Origin: Brachypodium distachyon
Lineage: Eukaryota; Streptophyta; Magnoliopsida; Poales; Poaceae
Assembly (NCBI RefSeq): GCF_000005505.3
Contig: NC_016134.3
Span: 2,914,001 to 2,978,000 of the forward strand
DNA: 64,000 bases
Direction of reading: 5' to 3'
A model generated the notes under the pieces. It was not told where the DNA came from, made no database searches, and saw only the letters and a list, made by a program, of their open reading frames with translations. The translations under genes were made by a program, and so were the position numbers. Shown one piece after another: positions 23,368-35,000 of the stretch (the stretch's first letter is position 1; every line of letters begins with the position of its first letter).

Positions 23368-24838
23368 TTGATGCACGTTGAAGCCGTGAAGTTGTTTTAA
23401 GCACGTTGTTGTCGTACACCTTTGCATATGATGATTGTGAGCTACCAGCCCTAAGATTCCTACCCAGCCTAGGAGGCAACTTTTTCTCAGGAGGAGCACT
23501 TTCAGTTTGAGATAGTATTCCCCCAACAGCAGTCCCTGTAGTTGTTGCGGTAGTACTTTGCTTGCGCTTTTTCAAATCTTTTTCCTTCATACTTCCTGAA
23601 TTAGCTTGCATGGCAACCTCTGTATGCGATGTTGTTGTTTTAGGATCCACATTCTCTTTATTGTTCACAGCCACCTACAATTGGGGAAAAACAAGATTCT
23701 CCTTCAATTATTTTCTATATTGTTTGTAAGCAAAAGTGTTTCTTGTTCCATTTTTTTTAATTACCTTGGACTGCAACAGGGTACCATCTTCATTTACCAT
23801 GACATTGGAGTGCAGAGGTGTTCCATCTTTTCTTACAACCTGCAATTAAAGTTATAAAGAAAATTTTAAGACCAGCTTAATATATACAGAACTAGCCAAA
23901 GGAATTGGGAAATTCCTTACATTCAGACGTGGCCAAGTAATACAACGAGCTTGAGCATTTCCAAGAATTTTCAACTTTCCTTGTGCACGAGGCAGCACCG
24001 TTGTTGGACTGAAAATACAATCCACAACCACCTCAACTGAATTTGCTAGAGGCTGGCCATCCATAGCTTTAGCTTTCGGATCAGTTCCTTGGATGGTCCC
24101 TAGTGCCACCATCTTTCCACTATTTGGTGATGTAAGCCTGACATCCATTCCACGTTTCATTATTCCCTCTGCACCATCCTGTAAATATTTATGGTCCTTA
24201 GTCTTTCATGTGTTTTGCTAGATGGTTCATATGCTGAGACGAATGATCTAACGTACCTTAGCAACAGGAGTTCGAAACTTTCTAGACTTGTTATTTGCAT
24301 TATTTACTTTCTCTATATATGCTCCGGCATTCTGCTTTGCTGCTGCCAGCGTCACCTGACATTAGGAGATCAATAATTTTAAAACAAGCAATTGCCTATT
24401 AACTCAGTATCTAGCTTGGTGCTATACCTGAGAGGCATTCTCAGTTCCCTTATTCCTGGATGATAGTGAAGCTGAATGTTCTGGGCGACTGGGCCATTCA
24501 TATCTCCCAGGACCTATATAGTAATATATGTCATATGCAGTCATAACCCAAGCAACTTCAATATAAGAGGCTAAGGAGACAATACCTTTGAATGCTCTTT
24601 GCTTGGCAGGTCCTTTTCATTGTTTTCAAGACTTGTTTCCATAGGTGTGCTCCTCTTGTATGACAAGAACAGGGTTTTTAGTTCATTGTACTGTTGTTCC
24701 ATCCTATCACTTTGGGCCATCATTGTAGTTTGATTTGTTGCTAACTTATCCACCATAAGCTTAAGCTCGTTATTCTCTTGCGTTGTTTCTTCAAGTTTAG
24801 CCAAAGCTTCGGGGCAAGGCGCTGAGAAGCCCCTCCAC
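23368..24838 (-). CDS. DUF8039-like, transposon-type protein gene (3' end not found)
   Basis: Spliced minus-strand gene with six exon candidates: 24838-24586 (coiled coil, from WRGFSAPCPEALAKLEET), 24513-24428, 24355-24257, 24178-23921, 23839-23765 and 23674-23368. The fourth exon resembles DUF8039 (VRLTSPN.GKMVALGTI, ...ITWPRLN), a module common in CACTA-linked and other plant transposon proteins. The last exon is Lys/Ser/Thr-rich, ends at CAA|GTAAGT and has no visible continuation. The final four exons join in phase 0. The first junction (24586 to 24513) does not keep frame with the obvious sites, so either a splice site is misread or the copy has decayed. An open frame at 25419-24943 may belong upstream. 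Family assignment is by memory. Confidence 0.5.
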
Positions 24839-25694
24839 CTGCAAGTAGTCCAAGGCCATACCTTCCTTTTTTAGCTTGTGGGAACACTGTTGAGTACAGA
24901 TCAGTATCATGTGCAAAAGCCGTTTAGCATTCAGTGGACTCACTATTGCCTCCTCTTCAATTCTCCCTTCTTTTGCAAAAGCCGTTTAGCATTCTTGGCA
25001 ACATTCTTCACTGTCATCTTTCTGTTAGTCTGTCTTACTGAAGGATCTGATGGAGATGGAGCATGTTCCATCGTAGAAGCCTTCAGCTTTGACGCCGTGG
25101 CAGGTTTGGCAGGCCTTGACGCGCTTCCGGCGGTGGGAATGGGAAGCGGTTTTGGTGAGAAGGGGAAGTGGGAGAGACTGGGAGACGGCGGTTTATCCGC
25201 GATAGGAGAAGAAGGGCAACAGGATGCAGGGAGAGGAGGAAGTGAGGCGGCGTCTTTTCGGAAAGGTAATTCATGAGACCGCGCGCCAGAAACATACGGT
25301 ACTAGTAAGGTGACCGTGCTTCGCAGCAACGGACGGACCACAAATCGTTCTGATGTCCAACGTATAAGAGAAACAATTGAAAATAAAGTCTTTGTGCCTT
25401 GCAACCCAATACATAACACTTATCCTAAGGTGAACAAAAATCAGCAATACCAAAATATTAAAAAACGACGATAAGTAATACGACAGCTTAAAAATACGAA
25501 TTTAATTCGTACACAAGATGTGGTACATAAATAAAAAGGAAAACAAATTTACTTCCAGCAATCTTCATCTCATATAAGCAGAACGAAAAAAACAATAACT
25601 TTTTTCACACCGCATATCAGGTATATGATGTGAGTACACCTTTTATACACAATATTCTTTGTAATTGTCCCCACATTAATAAAGCCATCATCCT

Positions 25695-26466
25695 TTAGCA
25701 GCGCATAATGAGAGAAATGTGTGCATGTGGTAGCCCCTTTTTCTGAAACTCAACAATATAGGCATTTGCAGATACAACACCAAAAGTGTGATCATTGAAC
25801 AAATATTTCTTTAGATCTTCTAGCTTGGCTCGAAAAGCTTGTACAACAAGATCAGGTCGGTCTTGAGAGGTCTGGCCGGGCTTGAGCTCAATGGTTATTT
25901 CATCCCAATTCGGGTTGCAAGTCATAGTAAGAAATATGTTTGGCCTACCATACTTCTGCACCAAGGCCGTAGCGCCGTAGTATTTATTTTTCATGTTCCT
26001 CCCACCACCGTCCTTCACTGCAACAAAAGAGCAAAGTTTCAAAAAAAAACTACCTCTCAACAAGAAAATGGAAGAGAAGGGCCAATTAAGGAGAAAATTT
26101 CTTACTTTTCTTCATCAACTTGTCCAAGGAGGTTGATTTTTGTGAGAATTTGAACATGGGCTCCCCACTGGGATAACTTTTCAATTTCATCAAAGGGCCT
26201 CGAAGGTCAACTTCGACATCACTTGTTCCTTCAAAGTTCGTTACCCTCACCACCCTATCAACCCTGAACATTTTTTCCCTTTGCTGCCATTCGGGCATTA
26301 GATAAATGTATCTCCTTGCGAACTTCAGCATCTTCAAGAGGTCAGCATTCTTATCCTCTAGAGCAATGTGATGGGCCCCCCATAGCGTATTGAACACTAA
26401 GTGACAATCTAAGCAATGTGATGGGCCCCCCATAGTGTATTGAACACTAAGTGACAATCTGGACAT
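25695..26466 (-). pseudogene. Helitron Rep-domain fragment
   Basis: Minus-strand exons ~26466-26106 and 26017-25695 join across an intron with a GT donor (GTAAGA) and a TTGCAG acceptor. The second exon carries the Helitron-like N-terminal Rep region: YGRPNIFLTMTCNPNWDEI, then the HUH motif as LPHAHI. Rolling-circle Helitron proteins continue for over 1,000 aa with catalytic tyrosines and a helicase. Here the frame stops five residues after the HUH motif, so this is a truncated remnant. The first exon is disturbed by a 50-bp tandem duplication. Confidence 0.75.
26361..26460. repeat. 50-bp tandem duplication in the Helitron fragment
   Basis: 26361-26410 and 26411-26460 are adjacent copies (GCAATGTGATGGGCCCCCCA...GTGACAATCT) differing at about two positions, so the duplication is recent. 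Confidence 0.9.
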
Positions 26467-26562
26467 GCTTCAAACGGTTGTCTTTGTGGACCTAATCTCA
26501 CTCCTTCCTTGAGGAGAAGAAACATCGCCGCACCTTCAGCTTTTGTTGAGAAATAGCAATGG

Positions 26563-26659
26563 ATACTTGAGAATATTCTGGAATACTCTGAATAATTGGA
26601 GTGTTGAGAATTAATTATTCATACTTGAGAGTATTCTAGAATACTTTGGATTATTGGAG
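26563..26659. repeat. Imperfect direct repeat in unclassified repeat DNA
   Basis: ATACTTGAGAATATTCTGGA (26563) and ATACTTGAGAGTATTCTAGA (26621) begin two 39-bp copies ending ATTATTGGAG-like. 26540-27056 looks LTR-like (starts TGTTGAGAA, contains TATAAATATGAG) but I could not find a partner LTR. Confidence 0.5.
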
Positions 26660-27056
26660 GATAATATATTTATAGCGAGCCTTCTAGTGTCATGACAGGA
26701 TTGGAATATTCTAGAAGGCTAGAGAGGTTGCTTGAAGAGAAGATATGTGAACTCGATCTCACAAGATATTTACCATGGAATGTCCTAGGGCAAGCTTCAT
26801 GAATAAATGAGAATTCTCTAGAACTAGGATACTTATAAAGTATTTTGGAGAATTGTAGTAGGATGTTTAGCATGGTCTTGTACAAGTATAAATATGAGTG
26901 CTTCCCACCCCATTGGTGTACTACTACCACAAGCACCACAACATGTAGTGTATCACACCAAGAAGAGAGTAAGCTACCATGATGGAATAGTATGATTGTG
27001 TAGTAATATGGTAGCCACTAAAGAAGTGTTATACCAATATTGTGAGAGTGAATAAG

Positions 27057-27577
27057 GCCTCCTTTGATTCAAAGGATTTTATAAGAATTTTGAAGACTTA
27101 AAATCGTTAGGAATTTTTCCTATGTTGGTCGTTTGATTCGTAGGATTAAATCCTATAGGAATTTTTTCTAAGGATTCATTTGTACTGCATTCCATAGGAA
27201 AATTTACATCCACTCCAACCTCTTGAAGAAATCCTTTGGTCTAATCAAACAAACTTTAATGCAAACAGAATCATATAGGGCTCAAGTGGACATGACATTG
27301 GGTGCGTTCTTTTCGGCTTCTAAGACCGGCTTCTCCTAGAAGCTGCCCTCACCTAGCTTCCTGGAGAAGCCGCATCACAAATTTAGCTAGATTTTCAAAG
27401 TAGTTTAGTTCAGACTAATTTGGTAGCCTAATCAAATTTAGGTGGGGGCTTCTCCAAGAAGCTAGGTGAGGGCTGCTTCTCAGAGAAGCCGGTCCAGGAA
27501 GCCGAAAAGAACTGGCCCATTGCAATCCTACATGTTTCCTATTCCTTTACTTTTCCAATCCTATGAATCAAAGAGGC
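27057..27577. mobile_element. MITE with GCCTCYTTTGATTCAWAGGATT ends, split by a second MITE
   Basis: The left end GCCTCCTTTGATTCAAAGGA (27057) and the right end TCCTATGAATCAAAGAGGC (ending 27577) are inverted. The interior is full of AATCCTATAGGAATTTTT-type palindromes. The element is interrupted at 27300-27518. No clear target duplication found. Confidence 0.65.
27300..27518. mobile_element. Nested MITE with TTCTTTTCGGCTTC ends
   Basis: Ends GGGTGCGTTCTTTTCGGCTTC-like and GAAGCCGAAAAGAACTGGCCC. Second-order inverted blocks (GAAGC.....CACCTAGCTTC / GAAGCTAGGTGAGGGC) make the whole 219 bp a strong hairpin. Flanks both read ATT, only a possible 3-bp duplication. Confidence 0.65.
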
Positions 27578-27750
27578 TCTAAAATTTTGGGTTACCTTCT
27601 AGTGAGTGTGGTTCCAAAGTAGCATAGGTGTGCAAAAGTCCTCAAGAATGAGTGTTAGGGTCCCCGCCCAGAATTCTTTGCAGTTTTAATAGAAATACCA
27701 CATGGATAGTCCTTCACAACAATGCTTGACAAAATCTCATTAGAACTTAC

Positions 27751-28190
27751 CATATGGCGGTGCATAAGGCATCTCTACTTTTAGTTTTATCATGTTCATT
27801 ATCAACAAATGAAGGATCGCATTCTCCCTTATACACCAGAGAGCCATCAAAGGTGACTCCACGCCTGTAGGAGGTGGTCCCGGACGATGCACTTAAGGAT
27901 GTTTCCCAATCTTCTATTACTAAACACTTTTCTTCGCTTAGGAAATCCAAAAAGTGACTCCAATACATATTGGTCAGTTTTGTCACTTTCATCAAATCAA
28001 TACTTGTCAAGAACTTGGCTTTTGATGTGCGATCCTTATACTCGTTGACCAGCTTGATGCACCTATCATCACTGAGAGGATAAGGTGGCAAAAGACCACG
28101 TACAACTAGTGCATGCCTAATTTTCTCGTAATATAACTTCTTCAGTTTTCCTTTGATTGTTGTGTCTTGAAACCAGTACCAAACGTCTTC
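27751..28190 (-). CDS. Unrecognised exon, protein-like, partial
   Basis: A 146-codon open stretch on the minus strand, beginning EDVWYWFQDTTIKGKLKKLY and ending at a GT donor (ATATG|GTAAGTTC, intron side 27750). Composition is that of a globular protein (Tyr/Trp/Leu patterns, e.g. NMYWSHFLDFLSEEK), unlike the low-complexity frames nearby. I do not recognise a family. It lies upstream of, and on the same strand as, the Helitron fragment, so it could be another exon or a captured gene piece of the same element. Confidence 0.4.
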
Positions 28191-28910
28191 TTGGGTAACA
28201 GAGATAATAGTACAAACATAGCCGTATGGTGCGCGCGTAGGTGTTTCCGGTCAGAATCTACGGATACACTGCACATCGACGATGACAGAAGACGATTGGC
28301 GTGACATATATGTTTTTCCAAACAACGTACGAACGTACACGGCGACAAGGTGCAGATGCAAGGTGTGTGCGGGTGTACATGGAGTTGTGTGCATAGTGGA
28401 TTGGATACACGCACTTTATGAATTCTTGCCTAATCGTTTTTTTAGTTGTGCACGTGTACGTATCGTCGATCGCCTGGGAAGAGTTTGTATGAGGCAAACT
28501 AGCTAGCTATATATGTCGATGGTTCCAGATCCAGTCACGTACGTTGACCTTGTTATAGATAACTCGATCTATATATACAAGAGCTAGGGATCTCGATCAT
28601 CTGCACGTATTGTACCATCGATAGATCGAAAAGCTAGTTGGTGGTACAGGGTTGATCTTCCGTAGCTTGTTTTGGAGGAGATCTTTGTGCGGCTGCCGCC
28701 CAAGGACTTCCACTAGTATGCCGTTGCCTCTCCCGCTTATGGTCCACCACGCTCTCCTCCCACGACGCCATCTAAGCCTTCGCGGCAAGATCCGGCTCAA
28801 CTACAACGACCTCATGATCAAGTTGGTCTATGGGTGCTGGTTTAGCCGACGCAACGAGACTGGAGAAAACCAAGTTGAACAAGAAGAAGTAGTTGAAGAG
28901 GAAGAAGGGA
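28191..28910. other. Intergenic, no recognised gene
   Basis: Rich in CGATC/TACGTAC-type words, with no domain-bearing frame. Confidence 0.4.
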
Positions 28911-28914
28911 TACG

Positions 28915-29092
28915 GGGAGATTGAGCTACTATGTAAAAAGGGCGGAGCAGAAGGCGGTCATGGACAAAAGAGTGGGCAGAGCTGGGCTTGAGCGCCCCGT
29001 CAACGAGTCTGGTTACGAGCTACTCAAAGCCTGCACTGTCCCGTACGGCTATATCCATCCTCACATCCGGGACCCATCCATCCAACAATCAT
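28915..29092 (+). pseudogene. Gene fragment, family unknown
   Basis: An open plus-strand stretch with no ATG at its start reads GRLSYYVKRAEQ... to ...PYGYIHPHIRDPSIQ and then TAA. It looks like the tail of a real protein. Upstream the frame shifts, so this is probably a decayed remnant. Confidence 0.25.
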
Positions 29093-29094
29093 AA

Positions 29095-29205
29095 CAACAA
29101 TAAGAGGAGGATTACTCGACGTGTCAAAAAAGAAAAAAGAGAGGAGGATTACCCGCAAAAGGAAAACAAGAGGAGGATTACCCGCAAAACAAGAGGACGC
29201 AGAGG
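29095..29205. repeat. GAGGAGGATTAC(C/T)CGC repeats
   Basis: Three spaced copies of GAGGAGGATTACYCGC separated by Lys-codon-like A-rich spacers. Confidence 0.6.
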
Positions 29206-29271
29206 AAGATTTATCCTAGTCTTTTTTTTGTTAAATTCATTAATGGAGGTCAGGTTTCGGATTACCAAATT

Positions 29272-29551
29272 TTAAAAATTGCATGTGAAACTTTATGAGT
29301 GATTTTAAAAATTGCACGTGAAATTTTATGCCTGATTCTAAAAATTGCACATGCAATTTTGCTCAATTCTAATTGCTCGTGAATTTTTTTGCACGATTCT
29401 AAAAATTGCACGTGAAGTTTTGTGCGCGATTTTAAAAATTGCACGTGAAATTTAATCCACGATTCTAATTGCACATAAATTTTGTGCGTGACTCTAAGAG
29501 TTGCACATGAAATTTAATTATGGGCGATTCTAAAAATTGCACCTGGAACTA
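29272..29551. repeat. Minisatellite, ~33-36-bp unit with CACGTG core
   Basis: About eight diverged copies of GATTCTAAAAATTGCACGTG followed by AAATTTTRTGC. Three copies keep an exact CACGTG (G-box core); others read CATGTG or CACATG. The block is flanked by A-rich DNA. Confidence 0.8.
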
Positions 29552-30100
29552 GATTAGCTTAGCTGCCTATCTAATTTATAGTAGAAATTCTATGGGATCC
29601 GCGATTGAACATAAAAAATAGATATACTTTTTTTGGGTAAAGGAACATATGACTCGATTGATTTTTGTATCGATTGTTATATATACGTAATAGCTTGGAC
29701 GTCCATTTCAAACGCATATCACATTTTTGCAGAATGAAAACAAAGAAAATCACGCGTGACAAAAAATTAAAAATTAAACGAACCAAAAGAGAAAAAAGAA
29801 AACAAAAATGCATTTTTAAAATTAGAGTTGTATATAAAAACAAGGGATAATGAAAACAAGAGAAATCAAGAGACAAAAAAAAACAAAGTATAAATAATTA
29901 AAGGAAATAATAAAGAAGAAAGATAAAACAAAAGGAAGAATAAATAAATTAAAAAACTAAAAGATCCAAGACAAAAAAAAGACCAGTTTTAGGAAAACTG
30001 ATTGGGATACTCTAAGCAGGCGTCATAAAAAAATTCGTTTGTTTACAGCGGCAAACTCTCGGTAAAAAAAGTAAACAACAGAGCACCACATCGTGCGTAC
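29552..30100. other. A-rich intergenic DNA
   Basis: Strong strand asymmetry, with AAA/AGA words for about 300 bp (29740-30000). No gene. Confidence 0.5.
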
Positions 30101-30239
30101 GTGGCTGAGCCCCGGGCCCCACCCCGTCAGCGGCGCGGGATGGATAATTCTACCAGATGCCCCGAAAGAAGGCTACCGACTCCCCACACGCACACGGCAC
30201 ACCGGACGGGAAGGGAAACTCTCTGTCACGCTTCTCGCC

Positions 30240-30528
30240 TCTACCCACCGATCCCCTCCCTCCTCCCTCTCTCTCTCTCCCCACGCTACGCATCACCCTG
30301 CTCTCCCGGCGATTGGCGGCGCGGCACGGCACGGCACGGCGACCGGCACCCACCCCCTCCGGCGCGGGCGCGGCGGCTAGGTAGGCCACCGGCTCCTCCC
30401 TCACCTCCCCCCGTCTCGATCTGCGCCCATCCCCCGCCGCCCGCTGTAAAAAAAATAAAAAATCCGTGCTCGTTGCCGTTGCCGTTGCGGTTGCTCCGTA
30501 ACCTCCTCCTCCCGAACGCAGAGCGCAG
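30240..30528 (+). other. Probable 5' UTR exon of the WDR26-type gene
   Basis: A CT-rich then GC-rich leader ends at GCGCAG|GTACGG (30528). The matching acceptor is TCCTGCAG at 31930, 92 bp upstream of the ATG at 32023, giving a ~1.4-kb leader intron, common in grass housekeeping genes. The exact start is not visible. Confidence 0.5.
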
Positions 30529-32022
30529 GTACGGGTGCGGCGGATATGTCGTCCCCCCACCATTCATCTGCCCTCTCGCCGCTCCCTCACCCTCCTGGTC
30601 CAATCCGCGCATCCGGGACGGGCGATTCCCCCGCGTTTCCGCGCGGATTTGGCGGGTAAACGCTCGAATCGGCGGGGATCGGCGGAGGTCCGGCCCTTCC
30701 GATCGCCAGTCCCCTTCCCCCCCACCCCACTTGGCCTAGCGGCGGCTCGTAGGTGCGAGATGCCACTCGCCCAATAACGAACGGATTTGTAGATGATCGG
30801 TTCCGGGCGCGATGCTGCGTGCTCAGTTTGCGAGCGGGTGGGGAGACTGTGATTTAGGGGCGCTTCTATAGCGGAGATTGCAGAATTGGATCGTAGTTAC
30901 TGCGTTTGGTTACCCCTGTGGTGGCCCTTTTGGTATGTCAGTTGTTGCTAGTTTTTATTTATTTATTTATTTGTGATAGGCATCATTTTTTGCTTGTAAT
31001 GGAGGTCATTTGCAACTTGTGTTTTAGCTGGACTGATACGAGCCATGAACTATCATGGAGTCAGGTTAAGTACCCAACAAGGGCAGGGTTCCAACGTAGG
31101 AGTGGTTATTTCTCATACTTCCTGTCATCAGTCTCATTGTGGAGCATGTTATCTGAAACCAGTGTCTCGTTGTGGAGTAAGGTATCGCGTGGTTTACTAA
31201 TTTCTGTTTGGTACAGAAAAAATTCTGATGCCATTATGATAACTGATGAGCCACGTTCTGCAACTGTTTTGAGTTCATGGTAGCTTGCCAGAAGCTAGTC
31301 CTGCTATGACTTGTCTTTGCGTATGCCGGTCCCACATTCATCCTGGTTTGTTTTGTTTCTTGTATGGTGGCAATTAAGATACCACAGTTCAAGCTTGAAA
31401 TGAACTATATAGCTATTAGCTTTTTAAAACAGGATTAATAAACATAGGTTTGTGAGTCGTAAGTTGTAACTCAAAGATCCATTGTGCCCTTTGACCAGTA
31501 GCAAACAAATGTTTCTATCTTTAGGATACTATGCGATGCTTAATAAACACAGTACTTGAGTGTGATGTGATCAGACCCCTGGGGCTATTTGTTGGTTGTG
31601 CACTATGTTCAACTTGCACCTTTATATAGCCGGGAGCACTTCAACCTATGCCCTGCACTCCTGAGATTTAGTGCTAAGAATTGTGATTCACATTTGTTCA
31701 TATGTATGTCACATAGGCAGATGCTTGTATCCATGCGTGATGTTGCCCTGTTAGATTAATTGATTGATTGGTAATATTGTCTCACTGCAGTGTCTTCCTT
31801 GCATTACGGGCATCATTTCTGTTTCTTTCTTCTATGAAATATTCCTTGTGGGTATGTATGCAAGTTGTAAAATGATCGTCTACAGTTGACAGTTCATTCC
31901 TGACTTTTCAATACGCTATTTATCCTGCAGTAACCTACTGAGTTCTTTGGGGGCAATTTACCAGAGCTTGCCAACATTATCTCTCCAGCCGTAAAATATA
32001 TATGGGCTGACTTTGGAATTTC

Positions 32023-35000
32023 ATGGGAGGTTTTGAAGACGATGAACCACCCTCAAAACGCGCAAAAGCATCCTCAGTAGAGTCAGCAAATTTGTCAGAT
32101 AGTTTCTGTTATTCGAAATCCACTAATCCTTTGGGAGGTACAATGGCTAGACCTTTGACTTCCCAGGGGAAAGAAGTGATGGTTGGTTCTAAAGGTGTTA
32201 TTAAGAGGGATGAATTTGTGAGGATAATCACAAAAGCTCTCTACACTCTTGGTTATGAAAAAAGTGGGGCTGTTCTTGAGGAAGAATCAGGTATAACATT
32301 GCATTCCCCATCAGTGAATCTTTTCAGAAAGCAGGTGCTTGATGGGAATTGGGACAATGCAGTATCTACCTTGAATAAACTTGGCCTTCTGGATGAAAGC
32401 ATTGTGAAATCAGCTGCCTTTTTGTTATTGGAGCAGAAATTCTTTGAACTTTTGAGAAATGACAACCTCATGGGTGCTATAAAGACGTTGCGAAGTGAAA
32501 TCTCCCCCCTTGGTGTTAACAGAAAAAGAGTTCACGAAATGTCAAGTACCATAATTTCTTCTCCGCAAAATGTCTTGCTTGGTTTTTCAAAGCTTGGAAT
32601 TGAATCTTCTAACTCACGCCTTAAGCTCCTAGAGGAATTGCAAAAGGTGCTCCCCCCTACCGTTATGGTACCCGAGAGGAGGTTAGAGAATTTAGTTGAA
32701 CAGGCACTTACTGTACAACGTGAAGCTTGTTATCTCCATAATTCTATTGATGGCTTGTCACTTTACATTGATCATCACTGTGGAAGGGATCAGATACCAT
32801 CTCGAACACTGCAGGTAAGAACTCACGCTGATGCTCCATTGTAGTGCTTGCATTTGTTGCATGGTTTTTCAATACAGTTCAAATCAATGTTGCATACTTG
32901 CCAGTTGCCTTGACTGCTTAAGCAGCCATGTAAGCAGTAGTGTTACCATATAAGCAACATTGTTAGGCCCATTGTTCAGCTGTTTGTTTAAATACTGATG
33001 TACCATCTTGATTCACCACTTGAATATTATTCAAAACTTGTCTCAGTACTCTGTGTGCGCGTTTGAAACATAAGGTGGGATTCAGCTTTTACAACATATA
33101 AACTTCAGCATCCTTCCCCTCTCCCTGCCGTCTTGAATATTTTTGCACTATATAAGGTTGGAAAGGGAACACATCAGGTTGTTAGTACAGAGGAAGTATT
33201 TTCCTGATCCTGATGATAAAAAAGATAGATGTGAGCTGAGTGCAATTTATCTGTTCACGAAGGCTCAGCTCATCCTCTCCTTAACAGTAGTACCTCCCAT
33301 TCCTAAGTAAAGCAGTAAATGCCCAGATGTAGTAACTTAAACTATTAAATCAATGTTTCGCGTTGAATGATGACACATTGCTAGCTGCATATCTTATCAG
33401 TTGTACTTATCAACATGTAAAATATCTTGCTGCAGGTTTTGTGTGCACACCATGACGAAGTATGGTTTCTCCAATTTTCAAACAATGGGAAGTATTTGGC
33501 CTCGGCATCAAATGATAAATCTGCCATCATATGGAAGGTAACTATGCTTTTAACTTTTGACATTTTTCATGGAGGTTTTTAGCAGTCAGTGACTTGTCCC
33601 TCACTTTCCCGTTTTACGCCTCATGTGAAAACATCAAATTGCATGACCTTGTTCATGCTTTTTTTTTCAACTGCTGTTAATTTCTGTTCAAAAATTCACG
33701 ATCTGGAATATTTTCTTATTTTTCAAATGTAAATTGAAGACAGAGATGATTATCATTTTGTTTCTTAGTTTCGTCGGAGCCTATCTAAGATCTGTACTGT
33801 GTTGGCTTCAGCAGCAAATAGGTTAGATCAGTTTAGCGAGAGCATGAATATTTTTCTCAGTTGGATTTATGCATGTGAGGTGTGGTTGGCTTATCTTAAA
33901 AGTGTTCTGATTATTTTATTATTGGTCATGGACTTAATTTTGCTCTTTGTCTAAATTTTTTAAAACTTACTTGTAGACAAATTTTGAGCATATTGTTCGT
34001 CCACACTTGAATCCGTTGAGATTCCAGTAGTGTAAAATGCACCACAAGTCCTAATAGTACGAAAGTGCATATTTTGGTCCCAAAAGCATATAAGTGAGCC
34101 CCCTTAGGTCCTGTTTGAACCAAATCAGCGTTAACGTAATGACGTGCCCACGTGACACTTTGATTACTGGCGTGTAGGCATGTAGGCTGAGGGTCCACGT
34201 AAGCTACCTGAAGGAACACAAATTTACATATTAGCGGTTACCTCCCGAGCATGGCTTGGTCTACATAGGACTAACTACAAGTACTTCCAATAAATGTGAA
34301 TCCGATTTTCAATTTACCTCTTCATACTTGTTCCAGGAACCTATCTTTATTCTGTTGTGTACTTGAGAGCGCTCACACGTGTTTGTTACTGATAGTGATG
34401 GTGAAGTTTACATTTTCGCTATCATCTTGATAGTTGGTGCAACACAAATCAATCTTCTCCTTGCTTGCAGTAATGTGAGTATTCGTTTGCTAGGTCGATG
34501 AAGATGGAGAACTATTGCTGAAGCACATATTGACTGGTCATGAGAAACCAGTGATGATGGTTGCATGGAGCCCTGATGATAGCCAGCTTCTCACATGTGG
34601 AATGGAAGAAGCCATCCGGCGCTGGGATGTTGAATCTGGTGAATGTATTCATGTTTATGAAAAGCCTGGCCTTGGTTTGATGTCATGTGGTTGGTTTCCG
34701 GATGGAAAGCAAATATTGTCTGGTCTATCTGATCAAAGCCTTTGCTTGTGGGATTTAGATGGTAAAGAAGCAGATTGTTGGAAAGGGCAGAGATCATCAA
34801 AAACACTTGATTTTGCTGTAGCAAAAGACGGCAAACTTATAATAAGCATGAATAGAGACTGCACAATTCTTTTATTCAATAGGGACACAAAACAGGAGAG
34901 GCTGATTGAAGAGGATAATACAATCACTTCGTTTTCTCTTTCGGCAGATGGTGATTTCTTGCTTGTAAATCTTATGACTGAGGAGATTCATTTGTGGAAC

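Noticed and set aside
26541..27056. Solo LTR
   Set aside because: TGTTGAGAA start and a TATA-like stretch are suggestive, but no matching CA end with target duplication could be found.
30093..30777. Pro/Arg-rich frames up to 212 codons upstream of the WDR26-type gene
   Set aside because: CG-rich promoter/leader DNA; all frames stay open, no domain, and a splice donor inside fits a UTR exon.
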